In this document: one piece after another, positions 23,041 through 34,391 of the stretch
How positions within the stretch are numbered: the stretch's first letter is position 1
Layout: each line of letters starts with the position of its first letter
Origin: Ulota crispa
Taxonomy: Eukaryota > Streptophyta > Bryopsida > Orthotrichales > Orthotrichaceae
Assembly: GCA_963920765.1 (NCBI GenBank)
Contig: OY987250.1
Span: 8,742,001 to 8,806,000, forward strand
DNA length: 64,000 nt
Direction: 5' to 3'
Position numbers and translations under genes: made by a program
Notes under the pieces: model-generated
Databases searched by the model: none
The model's input: the letters and a program-made list of their open reading frames with translations, nothing else
What the model was told of the DNA's origin: nothing

Positions 23041-24491
23041 ATGTCGAAGGTGGAGTTGGAGCATGCTGGAACGAGGAGCTATGGCTTTGCAGGGGGCGGT
23101 AATGGTGGTGGTGGATTGCCTCTGGATAAAGTGTACAGTCAAGCGCGTCGGGCGTTGTTGATGGCGCGTGATGGTTTGGAGAGATTGGAGCGATTGGAGA
23201 TGGCGGGGAGTAGTAGTCCGAGACTGGAGGGGCAAGGGCCTGCGGCGCCTGACCTGGTGGAGCATTTGAAGCAAGAGATCGGGCAGTTGCAGGCGTCGAG
23301 TGTGGACATGGACAGGTTGTGGCGTGACCAGGTGTTGGCGAAGGGGCAGCGGGATCTGTGGAAGCGCCGTGTGGAGCAAGTTGCGGAGGAGGTGGAGTCG
23401 CTCAAGGCTGCCCTCGATCGCTACTTGTTGCGTCAGTACCGGCGTCAAGTTGAAGCTCAAGAGCGTGCCGAGCTCTTCCGTCGCACCAGAGGAGATGGCG
23501 CTCATATTTTACAGGTGAGAGAGTTTGCCCTTGTTTTTTTCCTCGGCTGCCAAATCCTGCTAGGGTTACAGTACATGTGGCAAAAGCTGCTTGTTCTTGG
23601 ATTTCATTGGGAGGCGTGCTTGGTTTAGTGCAAAGAATTCTATCAAAAAATTAACTAATATGTAGAAGTGTGATATCTGGAAGTCCAGTATAGAGCTGTG
23701 AATGTTTCACTTTGGATTCTAGGGTCTAAGATCAAATTTTTAGCACTGTGTGCGTGTTAATTTAAATCTCATTAGAAGGGTGGGGACTTTTTGTTCTATG
23801 CTCACCCCACCTTCTTAAAGGTTATCTTTCTCCCATTTGTGTGAATGAGCTCTCAATTGTGGGGGTATATTTATTATCACATGGATTCTATTTTAAACTC
23901 CCCTCAAATCTGTAAGGTTATGTTTTATACTTCACATTTTCTTTCACCCTTGGTGTGAATGTACTCAAAGTACACTAGAATGCTGTAGTAGTCAAAGAAT
24001 GCTGTTTTTAGTCAAGGTTCTATACTTCAAAATAAAGCTTGAGGTTATGCTAGTGCATTTGAATTCACACGTTTTCTAAATCAGATTCTTCAGCTGGTTA
24101 TAAGTACAATTGAGCAAGGCTAGTTCTAATCCTCTTTTCAACTATTGACTCTGGTACAAAGTATTTCATTGGCATTATGATAGCATAACCTATTTTTCTT
24201 CTGCAGGTGCATGACGATGAGATGCAGGCATTACAATCTGCAAAGAACTCGTCAAGAATGTTGGATGAGGCGTATGCCACTGGAGTGGCTGTGTTGGGCT
24301 CTTATGCAGTTCAAAGGGACCGTCTCAAATCAGCACAACGCAAGGCATATGATGTTCTGAATACCGTGGGTTTGGGAAACAAATTGATGCGAGTGATAGA
24401 GCGACGGCACAAAGTGGACCGATGGATTGCATATGGAGGCATGCTGGTAACTATAATTATTCTTATCGTTGTTATTAAGTGGCTTCGGTGA
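23041..24491 (+). CDS. MEMB11: Membrin-type Golgi Qb-SNARE (two exons)
   Basis: Vesicle-fusion SNARE of the early Golgi (membrin/GOS27 family) that pairs with SYP3-, BET1- and SEC22-type SNAREs in ER-Golgi traffic. Exon 1 is 23041-23514 (ends CAG-GTGAGA); exon 2 is 24207-24491 after TTCTTCTGCAG. Both junctions are phase 0, total 252 aa against about 225 in Arabidopsis MEMB11. The extra length comes from a Gly-rich N-terminus and short linkers. Family words are clear: DKVYSQARRALLMARDG, QRDLWKRR, GDGAHILQ and QRDRLKSAQRKA. The SNARE heptads cover about 165-225 with Q194 as the probable zero-layer residue. A C-terminal anchor spans about 231-249, followed by KWLR. The start codon sits directly after the tandem leader repeat. 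No lesions. Confidence 0.93.
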
Positions 24492-24897
24492 ACTGAGTTT
24501 TATAAGGTTTTTGTGAGCCAGTAGATCATTCTTTTCGGCAAATACAAATTTTTGCTTATACAATAAGCTCTGTCAATACTTCTGTGACTTTTCTAGAGCT
24601 GATTTGAAGGAAAGGTTTTCCAGGTCTTGGAGTCATGTAGAATTCCAGATATTGGTTTAGACCTGTCTGTGCAGCAGCATTCAGAATTTGGGGGATGTAG
24701 CGCTTGTACCTAATAATCAATAATTTCCATCCTTTGATAGTTGATGTTTTCAGCTGTACTTCAATTCTGGCTGCTTTGCTTGGGTATACCACCATGTATC
24801 TACCTACTTCATATTTTTGAAAAAGTATAAATTTTAAAATTTTAAAATGGTAATTTGTAATGGGCTTGAAATTTTTGTTATAGTGAAAACACTATAG
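24492..24897 (+). other. 3' untranslated region of MEMB11 and spacer
   Basis: AT-rich sequence after the TGA stop, including AATAAG and AATAAT words that could serve as poly(A) signals near 24560 and 24713. No other gene. Confidence 0.4.
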
Positions 24898-26392
24898 TTA
24901 ACCTTTAACCCCTAAACTACCAAGGCCATTTTCTGCCAAAAACCACTCAAAACTGCCTCTATTGCTGTGTCCATCAAAAATTTCAACAAAATGCTGTTCT
25001 TGAAAATCTAACTATGGGATCTTGTAATGCATTTGTAGAAGAAGTAGTAAAAAATTTGTGATATTTGGCCGTACGGATTGAAAGTTATGAGCATTTGAAG
25101 GGAATTTTTTTTTTCCCATTGTGCCCAAAAATTTCAGATGGCTTTGATTGACATTTGGTGATTTTTTTGCACTACGGACTTTGAAGATGTAATTTTTTCT
25201 TATAGGTAATCAAGTTAGACCTTTGTACACCAATTTTCAAGGCAATCAAAGACACGGAACACATCCTAAAAAATATTGCAATGCCACTATATGACAAGTT
25301 TTGCAAATACATTATGACATTTTTGAGTGAAGTTTCCCACCACATGTTTTTAGATATGGAAAATCCAAACGGTGTGTTTGAAGATGAACATGTACTTCAA
25401 ATGTCAAAAAAACAAGTTAAAAAAATCAAAAACTCTAAAATTTAGGAGCTCCCAAAGCCCAATTTGACCTCCTAATTGGAAATGAGAAAGGGGAATAACA
25501 AGGACCACCAAAGCAACATGTGGCAACCCCTCCTTGCTCCCTCCCCTTCAAAGTCAACATTTTCTCCCTTGCCCAAGCTGCCCCTCGAACTACTTTTGGC
25601 CAAAAAAATCCCATAACTTGTGAACCGTGTGACATAATCACATGATTTTTTGCATCCCACAAACCTTATACATTCCTACACGCTCATAAAAAGTTTGAAA
25701 AAATCATGTAAAAATTTGAGGTCACACAAGCCTACCCATCCCAAAAGTCCCTAGAGGGGACTTTGGGGCTTTAGGGGTTAAGGTCTGTGGTTGATTTGGG
25801 GGGCGGGCAAGAGGATTTCTTGTTCCAAACTTAATACAAATGAGAAATACCTAATTGTGATTTGTGATGAAGATCCAACCATACCATTGGAATGGTATTT
25901 GATATTTGAACCTTCACAATAAATTTGGTGGTAATTGAGGGTTCCTTTGTTGCAAATTATAATAGATCTCTCAATCCGTATATGGTGAGGTGAACATGCA
26001 TACAATAAGCTACCTTTGCCACCATATTTCTTGCTAAGGAATTCTTTTTTGTTCTTACATGGCCAAGTTTCTCATTTTTACTACCAAGAACCATATGGAA
26101 CTCCAACCTGGCATTCCCCAAACTTGTGTGCCATTATAAATGCCATTCTCTTTTGCATTTAGGGCTGTCTTTCTTCAATAATTTGCATATTTTCAGCCAC
26201 ATTGTTTGCAGTTTTTTCAACCCCTACACATGCCGGCACGGATCTTCATGAAATTTTCCCCATTACATTCATTTCAAATTCCCCACACGTGTCCCCTTTC
26301 ATCCATAACCAAATTCATTATCAAACTTTGACTACCAATGATAATGTGTCTAAATTGACCAAAAAGTGGTTGATCAGACCTTAAAGGATTAA
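24898..26392 (+). mobile_element. TTAA element with a nested A-like element at its left end
   Basis: The outer element ends are TTAACCT and, on the other strand at 26392, TTAATCCTTTAAGGTCTGATC. The inner element 24905-25781 (877 bp, TTAA on both sides, ends CCCCTAAACTACCAAGGCC and GGGGCTTTAGGGG) interrupts the left end at its subterminal TTAA. After removal, the outer left end reads TTAACCTTTAAGGTCTG, mirroring the right end, with TGGTTGAT following. Unnested length is about 620 bp. Confidence 0.65.
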
Positions 26393-28641
26393 TACAATAG
26401 CTCCTATAACACTAAAATTAATTTCCTTGTAGGAATTTAGTTTTGTGTTTGCAAAGCATTTTCATGTTGATATAATTTCTAAAAAAGTTGTGAATCTTTT
26501 GAATTTTTTGTAAAGAAATAAAAGAAAAGATGCAAAACCTAATAGCTATACATCTTCTTTGTTTTGGTGAAATGTTCACTCCTATGTAAAAGTTCTATCT
26601 TCCTATATGGCTTGCATTGTTGTTACAGTTGTGATTGTCCAATTTGTGTTTTTCATATTTTATAAATTTTGATGACAAATTGTTTGAAGTTCAACATGTC
26701 TTGCTTCATGTGCCCTTGGCTACTTTTATGATAACCAAATCTATGCTCTAGTGTCATGTTTTGATTAAGTTTCGATTTTGATGTTTTGTAAGTTTTTATC
26801 AAGATGGAATGTGTTGTGCTTGTACTTTCAAATCTTAAAAAAATTCAATGCACATTTCCAAACCTCAAAGGTTCAAATTGGGATATAGAATTTTTCAATC
26901 CCCTAACCTTTCCAATTCATATAATCTATTTGGGAAATCCCACTAGCTTCACGGCATCAACACAAAGGTTCAAACAACACAAAAATTGCCCTCGTTGATT
27001 ATGTATTTGAAAAGATGTATCTCTAAACTATGACCCAATCAAATACATAACAAAACATATAACCAAATAGTTACTTCAATTTCCTTCACCTCACATGTTG
27101 CAATTTGCTACTACAAATGATTATAGTGTTTAGTCATTTTTCATAAACTTTTGGATAGTATAAACTCTTTATACTTGTATATAGAAAAAACTTTCATAAA
27201 AATTTAATCCAAGGAAAGAAATTCATATACTGATAAACAAATGTTGAAACAAAAATTTTCATCGTAGATATATTTTGTGCATATTTTAGTATCAAATATT
27301 ATAGAGTAAATAAATTTTCGTTTTTATCCTACAATTTAAAACATGGCTGTAGGGTTTCACATTCAAATCAAAACGGAGAATTCTTTTGTTTTAAAATTTT
27401 AAGAAATTTGACAAATTTGAAACCGTACTTAAAACATATTCTTTATGCTAGTTTTGCCACACAAAAAAGCAAGAAATATTTATTAAATTTTCAAAATTAA
27501 AAAGTCAATGAACTTTTTGAAGTATCATAAATCACAACTATAAAGTCATGGATAACAGACTACTAGCTCCACATCATATCATGAAAAAATATTGAGTATT
27601 GGACTTGATATTGAAGTAGTGTTGAGTCAATCAAGGTTGAAGTTTTGATAAATTGAATTTTAAACTTCTGACTGATCAATATAGAACCAAGAAGATACTT
27701 GCATTAAATAAATCAATTATATATATATAAAATAATTAGAATACAATCAATATCATAAACTAGAATCTAGTAAGTAAAGACAAACTGAATCATGTTGCTT
27801 TTCATGTTGCGTTGGAATCATGTTGCTTTTGAACTGGCCATGGTGATAAGGTAGCAACACCCATAACCATTATTGTACTCATAACCATCATCTCTAAAAT
27901 TTTGGAAAATTTGTGGAAATGAATAAATGTAATTACAAGGATGTACAACATGTGAACACAAAACCTTAGTGTTGGTATTAGGTGCAATTGCAATTGGCTT
28001 TTTAAAAATTCACAAATTATTCTCACAGTATTCAAACAACACATTCAAAAGTGCAAACTCATCATTTTTCTCTTGCTAATTGGATCCTCTAATTTGCTAA
28101 ATGTTTATTAATAATCATCATGTTCAAAACCCTTAATTTGACGGTTATGGGTGCTGCTACTTTAATCGTTTTCCAATTTCAAATTGCAAAAAAAATTTTG
28201 GAACACCATTTTCAACTTCCAAGTTTGCTATTCTTTAACACATATCTTTGCAAGATTATGTCACTCTAGTATCAATTTTACAATTCTCCAACTTTGATGG
28301 AGCATGGAAGTTGACTTTAACTAAGATTAGAGCTAGGAGTAAGTAGATTAACCTTGCCTTGGCATTCCTCTTAAACAATGTTCTTGTTATGACAAGAGGA
28401 ATGGTTTCCTCCATCAATTAAGATGATTGAACGTGTATTTAAACTTCATGTTTACAATTTTGAATTTGATTTACAAATTGACTTGATACAAATCGTTAAA
28501 TAAAAACAATGATCATCCACAATCACATATATTATTAGACTTGCAATCATAATGTAGATGTGTGCAAGTCACTCATGTTGACTCTAAGAAACCAAATGAA
28601 GCTAATCATAGCTTCTATAAACAGTGTATTGCAACATGGCC
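26393..28641. other. AT-rich intergenic DNA, nothing recognised
   Basis: Over 2 kb of AT-rich DNA with a short (TA)n run near 27720 and no ORF, RNA gene or repeat terminus that can be supported. Confidence 0.5.
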
Positions 28642-29584
28642 TTAGTCCCTAAAGGACCACACCCTTTTTTCTGTGAAAATCACTAAAAACTGCCACTTCT
28701 AGGAGGTTTAGTAAAAATGGATTTTGTGTTTTGTTTTTGGGAAATCCAACCGTAGGATCTTGCCCAAGACTAGAAGAGGTACTTGTGGGAAAAAATCAGC
28801 TCATTCCAAATGGAGAGGAGTGAGATATTTACATCTAAAGGGAAAAAAAAAAAGATTTTTCCCATACTACCCTAAAATCTTTGAAGCCTTTGACCACTCT
28901 TATAACAAAAAAGTTGCTCTACCCAAAGTTGCGCTTTTTTATTCCATGTAGGAAATCAAGTTAGGTATGTGTGGGAGAATTTTCAAATCAATTGGAACTA
29001 TACAACACATGGAAAAAAAAAAATCAATAATTAAAAAGAAGAAGAGAATGAGTCAAATCACTAAATTGTTAAGAATTTAATTACTGAAAAGAAAAATGCA
29101 AATCTTAAAGGTTATAATGTTGTGATAAACAATCTACTTCTATTGGTTTAATTTATTTTCCAAAATAATGAAAATTGAGTAAAATAAAGGACTTCAAAGT
29201 TTATTTTAGAGAAGAGAATCCATAACTTCCTGCAAACAAAACTCCTCATAACTTTCATCTCATTGATTGAAATTGAATGATTCAAAGCTTCTCACCTATT
29301 TAAAAATCTAAAGAACCAATTTCAAATTTTAATTTTAAAAAAACGTAATATTTAAAGAAGTTTTTGGGCTGCTCGGGTAGGCAGTCCTCCCCAAATTTTC
29401 ATAAATTCATGCGCAACTTCTTTATCAAATTTTAGAATGAAGAAAAAATTAGATACTCGCATAAATTTTTGAATTCCCCACCTTCCACAAAAGTTTCAAA
29501 AAATCACACAAAGTAGTTTAGCCATAGGTACATGCCCAAAGCCTAGCCTGTCCCTTGAAGGGACAATGGTCCTTTAGGGGTTAA
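28642..29584 (+). mobile_element. A-family TTAA element (A5)
   Basis: Termini CCCTAAAGGACCACACCC and GGTCCTTTAGGGG, 943 bp. The right flank is TTAA, while the left flank has decayed to TTAG. The interior follows A2 and A6 throughout. Confidence 0.75.
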
Positions 29585-29628
29585 AAGTAGTAAATAGCAT
29601 TCTCAATGTTCATAATTATTGGATGGAA

Positions 29629-30031
29629 ATTGATATGTGTACCACACCCTTTGAACTGCTATAAAACACCCCAAAGTAAATTTTAGATTTCTACCATCAA
29701 AAAGTTGACTTCGAGAATTTTGAATTTAGATTTGGACTTAGAGACCATGAATTAGTCTAGAATCATAAAGAAAGTTGCAATTCAAAAACATCCAATGAAA
29801 AAACTTGTCATTTTTTACAAACAAAAGTTAAAGCAAAAAAATTCTCCCTAACTAAACTTTCTCATTGGATGTAGTTGAATTGCACCTTTTTTTGTGGTTC
29901 TAGACTAAATCATGGTCTCTAAGTCCAAATCTGAATTCCAAATTCTTGAAATCAACTTTTTGATGGTAGAAATCTAAAATTTACTTTGGGGTGTTTTATA
30001 GCAGTTCAAAGGGTGTGGTACACATATCAAT
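29629..30031. mobile_element. C-family foldback MITE, copy 1
   Basis: Arms of about 180-190 bp in inverted orientation around about 29825. Outer ends are ATTGATATGTGTACCACACC and the complement. Arm words include TTTAGATTTCTACCATCAAA and GACTTAGAGACCATGA. Related copies lie at about 31801-32274 and 58059-58474. No ORF; non-autonomous. Confidence 0.75.
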
Positions 30032-30393
30032 GCCCTTATTGGACTCTACAAGATTTTTTTTAGATGTATGTCTGTCATGCTCCCACATGTTCTCTACAAT
30101 TAATTTTTATGAGTAAATTGAGCATTCAATCACCTTCTATATAATTTATACTAACTCTACTTCAAAAGAGTCTTACACAAGGTTTCCAATGTATGGAAAC
30201 TCTTTTTTAAAACTCAAAAGTTTTATGATATTCAGAATGTTGTCTAGGATTTTAGGGACCTACAAACATGCCTCTAGTACATGGCTCCACTAGTCCCAAG
30301 GTAATTTAACTTTAACCCAAATGGATTTTTAGGCAACCATGATTTTTTGTAATGAGTTTTATTTTTTCAATTACATAGACACTCATGTTAATG
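30032..30393. other. Short intergenic stretch
   Basis: No recognisable feature between the C-family MITE and the giant palindrome. Confidence 0.4.
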
Positions 30394-30635
30394 TATAAGG
30401 TAGACAAACCCAATCCCGTTTGTCTCCCCAATCTTGCTCAAATCTACACGGGTGGTTCTTTTTAGGCCTGCAATCTAGGCACCTTATAGATGCCCTATTT
30501 TGTAGGACCTACAAATAGGGCATCTATGAGGTGCCTAGATTTCAGGCCTAAAAAGAGGGATTGCTAAATCCACCATAGATTTTGCTAGATCCACCACATG
30601 GCCCACCCGAGACACCACACTAGAGGCCCCACCTA

Positions 30636-30715
30636 AGCCATCACACCACAGGCCCCACCTGAGCCATCACACCACAGGCCCCACCTGAGCCATCACACCA
30701 CAGGCCCCACCCTAG
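30636..30715. repeat. 26-bp tandem repeat in the left arm of the palindrome
   Basis: Three consecutive units containing GCCATCACACCACAGG and CCCCACCTGA, starting at about 30636, 30662 and 30688. The right arm has a looser version (GGTGTCTTGGGT with GCCATGTGGTG), so the repeat expanded after the arms diverged. Confidence 0.8.
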
Positions 30716-31800
30716 ACCCCACCCCACTCATTTTCATCTAGCTTTTTAATCCAGGCACAAGAAAATAAAAAATTATGTTGTTTTTAACCAATTGTTTTTA
30801 GTTTCACTCAACTTTTTTCACATTTCATTTGGTTGACTTTTAATTGCTTTTTGGCTCTCCCTGTACAATGGCCTTGCATAAAGTTTGTTGCTCTCTGTTT
30901 TTTTACTTACAAGTCATGTCATGTTATGTTTTGAAATTGAGGTCAATTGGGCTTTTTTGATCCTCTATTTTTTATATCTCATTCTTGCCCCCAATGCCAA
31001 CCAAGCATACTAAAATTCACCTCAACAAACAAATATCCAAAATTTGACAAATTGCTTTGTGTCACAAATCAAGATTTTACATGGGTTTACAAGAAAATTG
31101 ATTGAAAAACATTGATGACAAATTTTGGAGATTTGATTGCATGGGTGTAAAGGTAACATCCATACACACATCCATATGCACATCTTCCATGCTAAAAAAA
31201 ACCCCTTAAGTAAAGGAAATTGATCTTCATAAGGTTTAGTGTGACATGTGATATGTCCAAATCTTGTAAAATAGATATTTTCTTGTGATAATCAAATTTT
31301 GCTATTTTACTCATACACTATCACTAAGTTTGTAACCCTAAACATGTTTTTGTGTTTATTTGGTGAAAAGCTAACTAAAAATTAAAAATATCGATTTTAC
31401 AAGATTTGGACATATCATATGTCACACTAAACCTTATGAAGATCAATTTCCTTTTACTTAAGGGGTTTTTTTTAGCATAAAAGATGTGCATATGGATGTG
31501 TGTATGGATGTTATCTTTACACCCATGCAATCAAATCTCCAAAATTCATCATCAATGTTTTTCAATCAATTTTCTTGTAAAACCATGTAAAATCTTGATT
31601 TGTGACACAAAACAGTTTTCAAAATTTGAATTTTTGTTTTCTGAGGTTGAATTTTGGTATGCTTGGTTGGCATTGGGGGCAAGAATGAGATATAAAAAAT
31701 TGAAGATAAAAAAAGCCCAACTGACCTCAATTTCAAAACATAACATGATATGACCTCTGAGTGAATAAATAGAGGGCGACAAACTTTATTCAAGAGTATG

Positions 31801-32274
31801 GTACATTATTTAGAAGTTCTTTAAAGAAATAAAAGAAGGGAATTGATATGGGCACACCCAAGGTTTGATACATGCACAGTCCTTGGGGTAAATTTTAGAT
31901 ATTTACCATCAAAAATCTAAATTTGAGAACTTTGTATTTGGATTTAAACTTAGAGACCTTGATTTAGTCTAAAGCCACAATGGAGGTTACAATTGAATAA
32001 CACCCAATGAAAAAGCTTAGCTAAGAGGAAACATATTACTTTTTGTTTAAAATAATTAAGCTTTTACATTGGGTGTTATTCAATTGTAACCTCCTTTATG
32101 GCTTTAGACAAAATCAAGGTCTCTAAGTCCAAATCTAAATTCAAAGATTTCAAATTTAGCTTTTCAATGGTAAAAATCTAAAATTTACCCCAAGGGTTGT
32201 ACATATATCAAACCTCAGGTGTGCCCATATCAATTCTCTTTTCTTTTTCTTTAAAGAACTTTGATATAATGTAC
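31801..32274. mobile_element. C-family foldback MITE, copy 2, nested in the giant palindrome
   Basis: Inverted arms with outer words GTTCTTTAAAGAAA and GAATTGATATGGGCACACC. The interior matches C1 and C3 (ATTTACCATCAAAA, GACCTTGATTTAGTCTA). The left palindrome arm lacks this block at the corresponding place, so the insertion is younger than the palindrome. GTAC occurs on both sides. Confidence 0.72.
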
Positions 32275-32907
32275 TAGGAGAGCCGAAAAGCAATCAAAAG
32301 TCAACCAAATGAGATGTGAAAAAAGTTGAGTGAAATTGAAAACAACTGGTTAAAAACCTTTTTTATTTTTTATTTTTTGGTACTTGGATTAAAAAGCCGG
32401 ATAAAATGAGTGGGGTGGGGTCTTGGGTGGGGCATGTGGTGTGGTGGCTCAAGTGGGGCCTCTAATGTGGTGTCTTGGGTAGGCCATGTGGTGTCTTGGG
32501 TGAGCCATGTGGTGGATCTAGCAAAAACTGTGGTGGATTTAGCAATTCCCTAGAAAGAACCACCCGTGTAGATTTGAGCAAGATTGGAGAGACAAACGGG
32601 ATTGGGTTTGTCTACCTTATATACACACAAATGTATAAATAAATAAAAATTTGACCTTAGGCATCCCATACCAAAAATAAAAACGCCTATAGATAGATCA
32701 CCTAAAATTTTGCCCATTCAATGTCCTAGTATTAAAAATAGTCTTCCATGTAAGGTGGTTTGCTAAATAAATAAAATATAACTAGAGTATACTTACACGA
32801 ATATGCACCTCCGACCTGAATTCTGTAAAGTTAAATGTAGGATACATACTTTTGGGTCATTCTACACTAAAAAGAGAAGCCACAACCGGCTGCTGTGTAC
32901 AATAACT

Positions 32908-33824
32908 TTAACCCCTAAAGGACCAAGGAGCCCATTTTGGGCTTTATGAGAACTTGGGGAGGCTTTATTGACTTCATAATTTGGAAATTTTTCACGAAAT
33001 TTTTAAGATGGATGCTATTCATCATACTCTACATGTGAAGCTTTATTTCATGTCATTTTGATAAGTAATGCAAAATTTAGAAGGAATTTTCAATTTCAAT
33101 GTAAAACCAGGTAGCAAAAAATATATTCTAATTTTATTTATATTTTTATAGAATTATATAGATTGATACCTACTCAAAAAATTGAATCATTCAATTCCAA
33201 ATAATGAGGTAAGAGTTGAAAGGAGTTTTATTTTGCGGGCAATGAAGGTAGGAAGAGGGAAGAAAAAACGTATAAAGTTATCTTTTACTCTCAATTTTGA
33301 AAATTTTCAAATGAAATGGAAAATTAAAGTTACTAATTTTTTGTTAGAGCATTCTCACCGTTGGGATTAATAGTTTTCAAATTCTTCCAAAACTTATTAG
33401 CATGTTAGTTATATCTTTCATTCATCAAGACCTTTTCACTTTACAATTTTTGTAAAAATGAATACAAATTTCTTTTTGGTTAAATTTTTTTATATATGCC
33501 TGCAACCCATTTTCCAACATATTGCCAAAATTGCACAAGAAACACAACATACATGTTTTTCTCTAAAAAGTTTGAAAAACAAAACTTCACCTTCTAGAAG
33601 GACTAGAAAAGCCTACATTTTGAAGTTTAGGCACATTGATCTTGCAACTGGTGGGGGTATTCATTCTAAAATTTTGGGACAATGAACTTGTGCAAGTCAA
33701 CCAAAAGATCCTATGGTTGGATTTGTTAAAAAGTAAGTTTCAATGAAGATTTTGACCTTGCTTTGGGGACTAGTATTTTGAAGCAGTTTTGGGCCTCTAA
33801 ACACAAAAGAATTTTAGGGGTTAA
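32908..33824 (+). mobile_element. TTAA element, about 917 bp
   Basis: Left end TTAACCCCTAAAGGACCAAGG with GAGCCCATTTTGGGC, right end AGAATTTTAGGGGTTAA. The right TTAA (33821-33824) is shared with the E-family element that follows, giving the palindromic junction GGGGTTAACCCC. The interior is distinct from the A family. Confidence 0.65.
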
Positions 33825-34047
33825 CCCCTAAAGGGGGCATAGTAGATACGTTGCCGTATATCCAGCATTTGCTACCAACAAGAAATTTTAACTTGGGATC
33901 TCAAATAGCTCACTAGAACTGCATTTATCTATATTTCAACTTTTTTGTTGATTCAAATGTAATAGAGGTTTGGATCCATTCCAAATACAAGAAAAATACC
34001 CCATATTGTACAGGTCGCAAAGGGCCTTTCTGACGTTTAAGGGCTAA
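33821..34047 (+). mobile_element. E-family TTAA element
   Basis: Starts TTAACCCCTAAAGGGGGCATAG and ends GACGTTTAAGGGCTAA, 227 bp, colinear with 6716-7186 minus its insert. It lies about 350 bp downstream of the stop codon of the transporter gene on the minus strand. Confidence 0.7.
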
Positions 34048-34391
34048 AGATACACCCAGTAAATAATCATAAACTCCTTGCAATCAATGAAAATGAACTA
34101 TAGCTTTATATACTGTACTGTATACATGAGGTGTCGTAAACTGTTGAGATTACCTAGCAGCAGATGAAGTCAGACCCCATATTCATGGATCTTTATCCAT
34201 AACTGAAGTGCGTAATCCACTGTCATCTGCGCATAAATCTGACCTCGGAACTGCAACAATCGTGTGCACATCCTACACTGAAGGAGTGAGCATGACTAAC
34301 AAAATTGTTCGAAATCTCCCACGACCCTTGTCCAACGGGGAATATAATGTTCTACAATGCAACTACTTTGTTGCTTTTTGAGAGAGTAATT
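34048..34391 (-). other. 3' untranslated region of the IREG3-like gene
   Basis: Sequence immediately after the stop codon on the minus strand, carrying the presumed 3' UTR. No other gene. Confidence 0.45.

Larger units (their letters stand above)
30394..32621. mobile_element. Giant foldback element, about 2.2 kb
   Basis: The outer 60-80 bp are clear reverse complements (TATAAGGTAGACAAACCC at the left; TGGGTTTGTCTACCTTATA region at the right). The mirror order then continues through GTGGGGTGGGG-like repeats, CAACTTTTTTCACAT, GGCATTGGGGGCAAGAATG and GGTTTAGTGTGACAT to a centre at about 31300. The left arm is about 900 bp. The right arm is longer because a C-family MITE (31801-32274) interrupts it. 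No transposase ORF. ORFs at 31484-31793 lie in the arm and are not conserved in the other arm. Confidence 0.8.

Noticed and set aside
23026..23505. 159-codon ORF antisense to MEMB11 exon 1
   Set aside because: Shadow of the GC-rich coding exon; the plus-strand frame matches membrin throughout.
31484..31793. ORFs of 75-89 codons in the giant palindrome
   Set aside because: They lie in an arm and are not preserved as open frames in the mirror arm.
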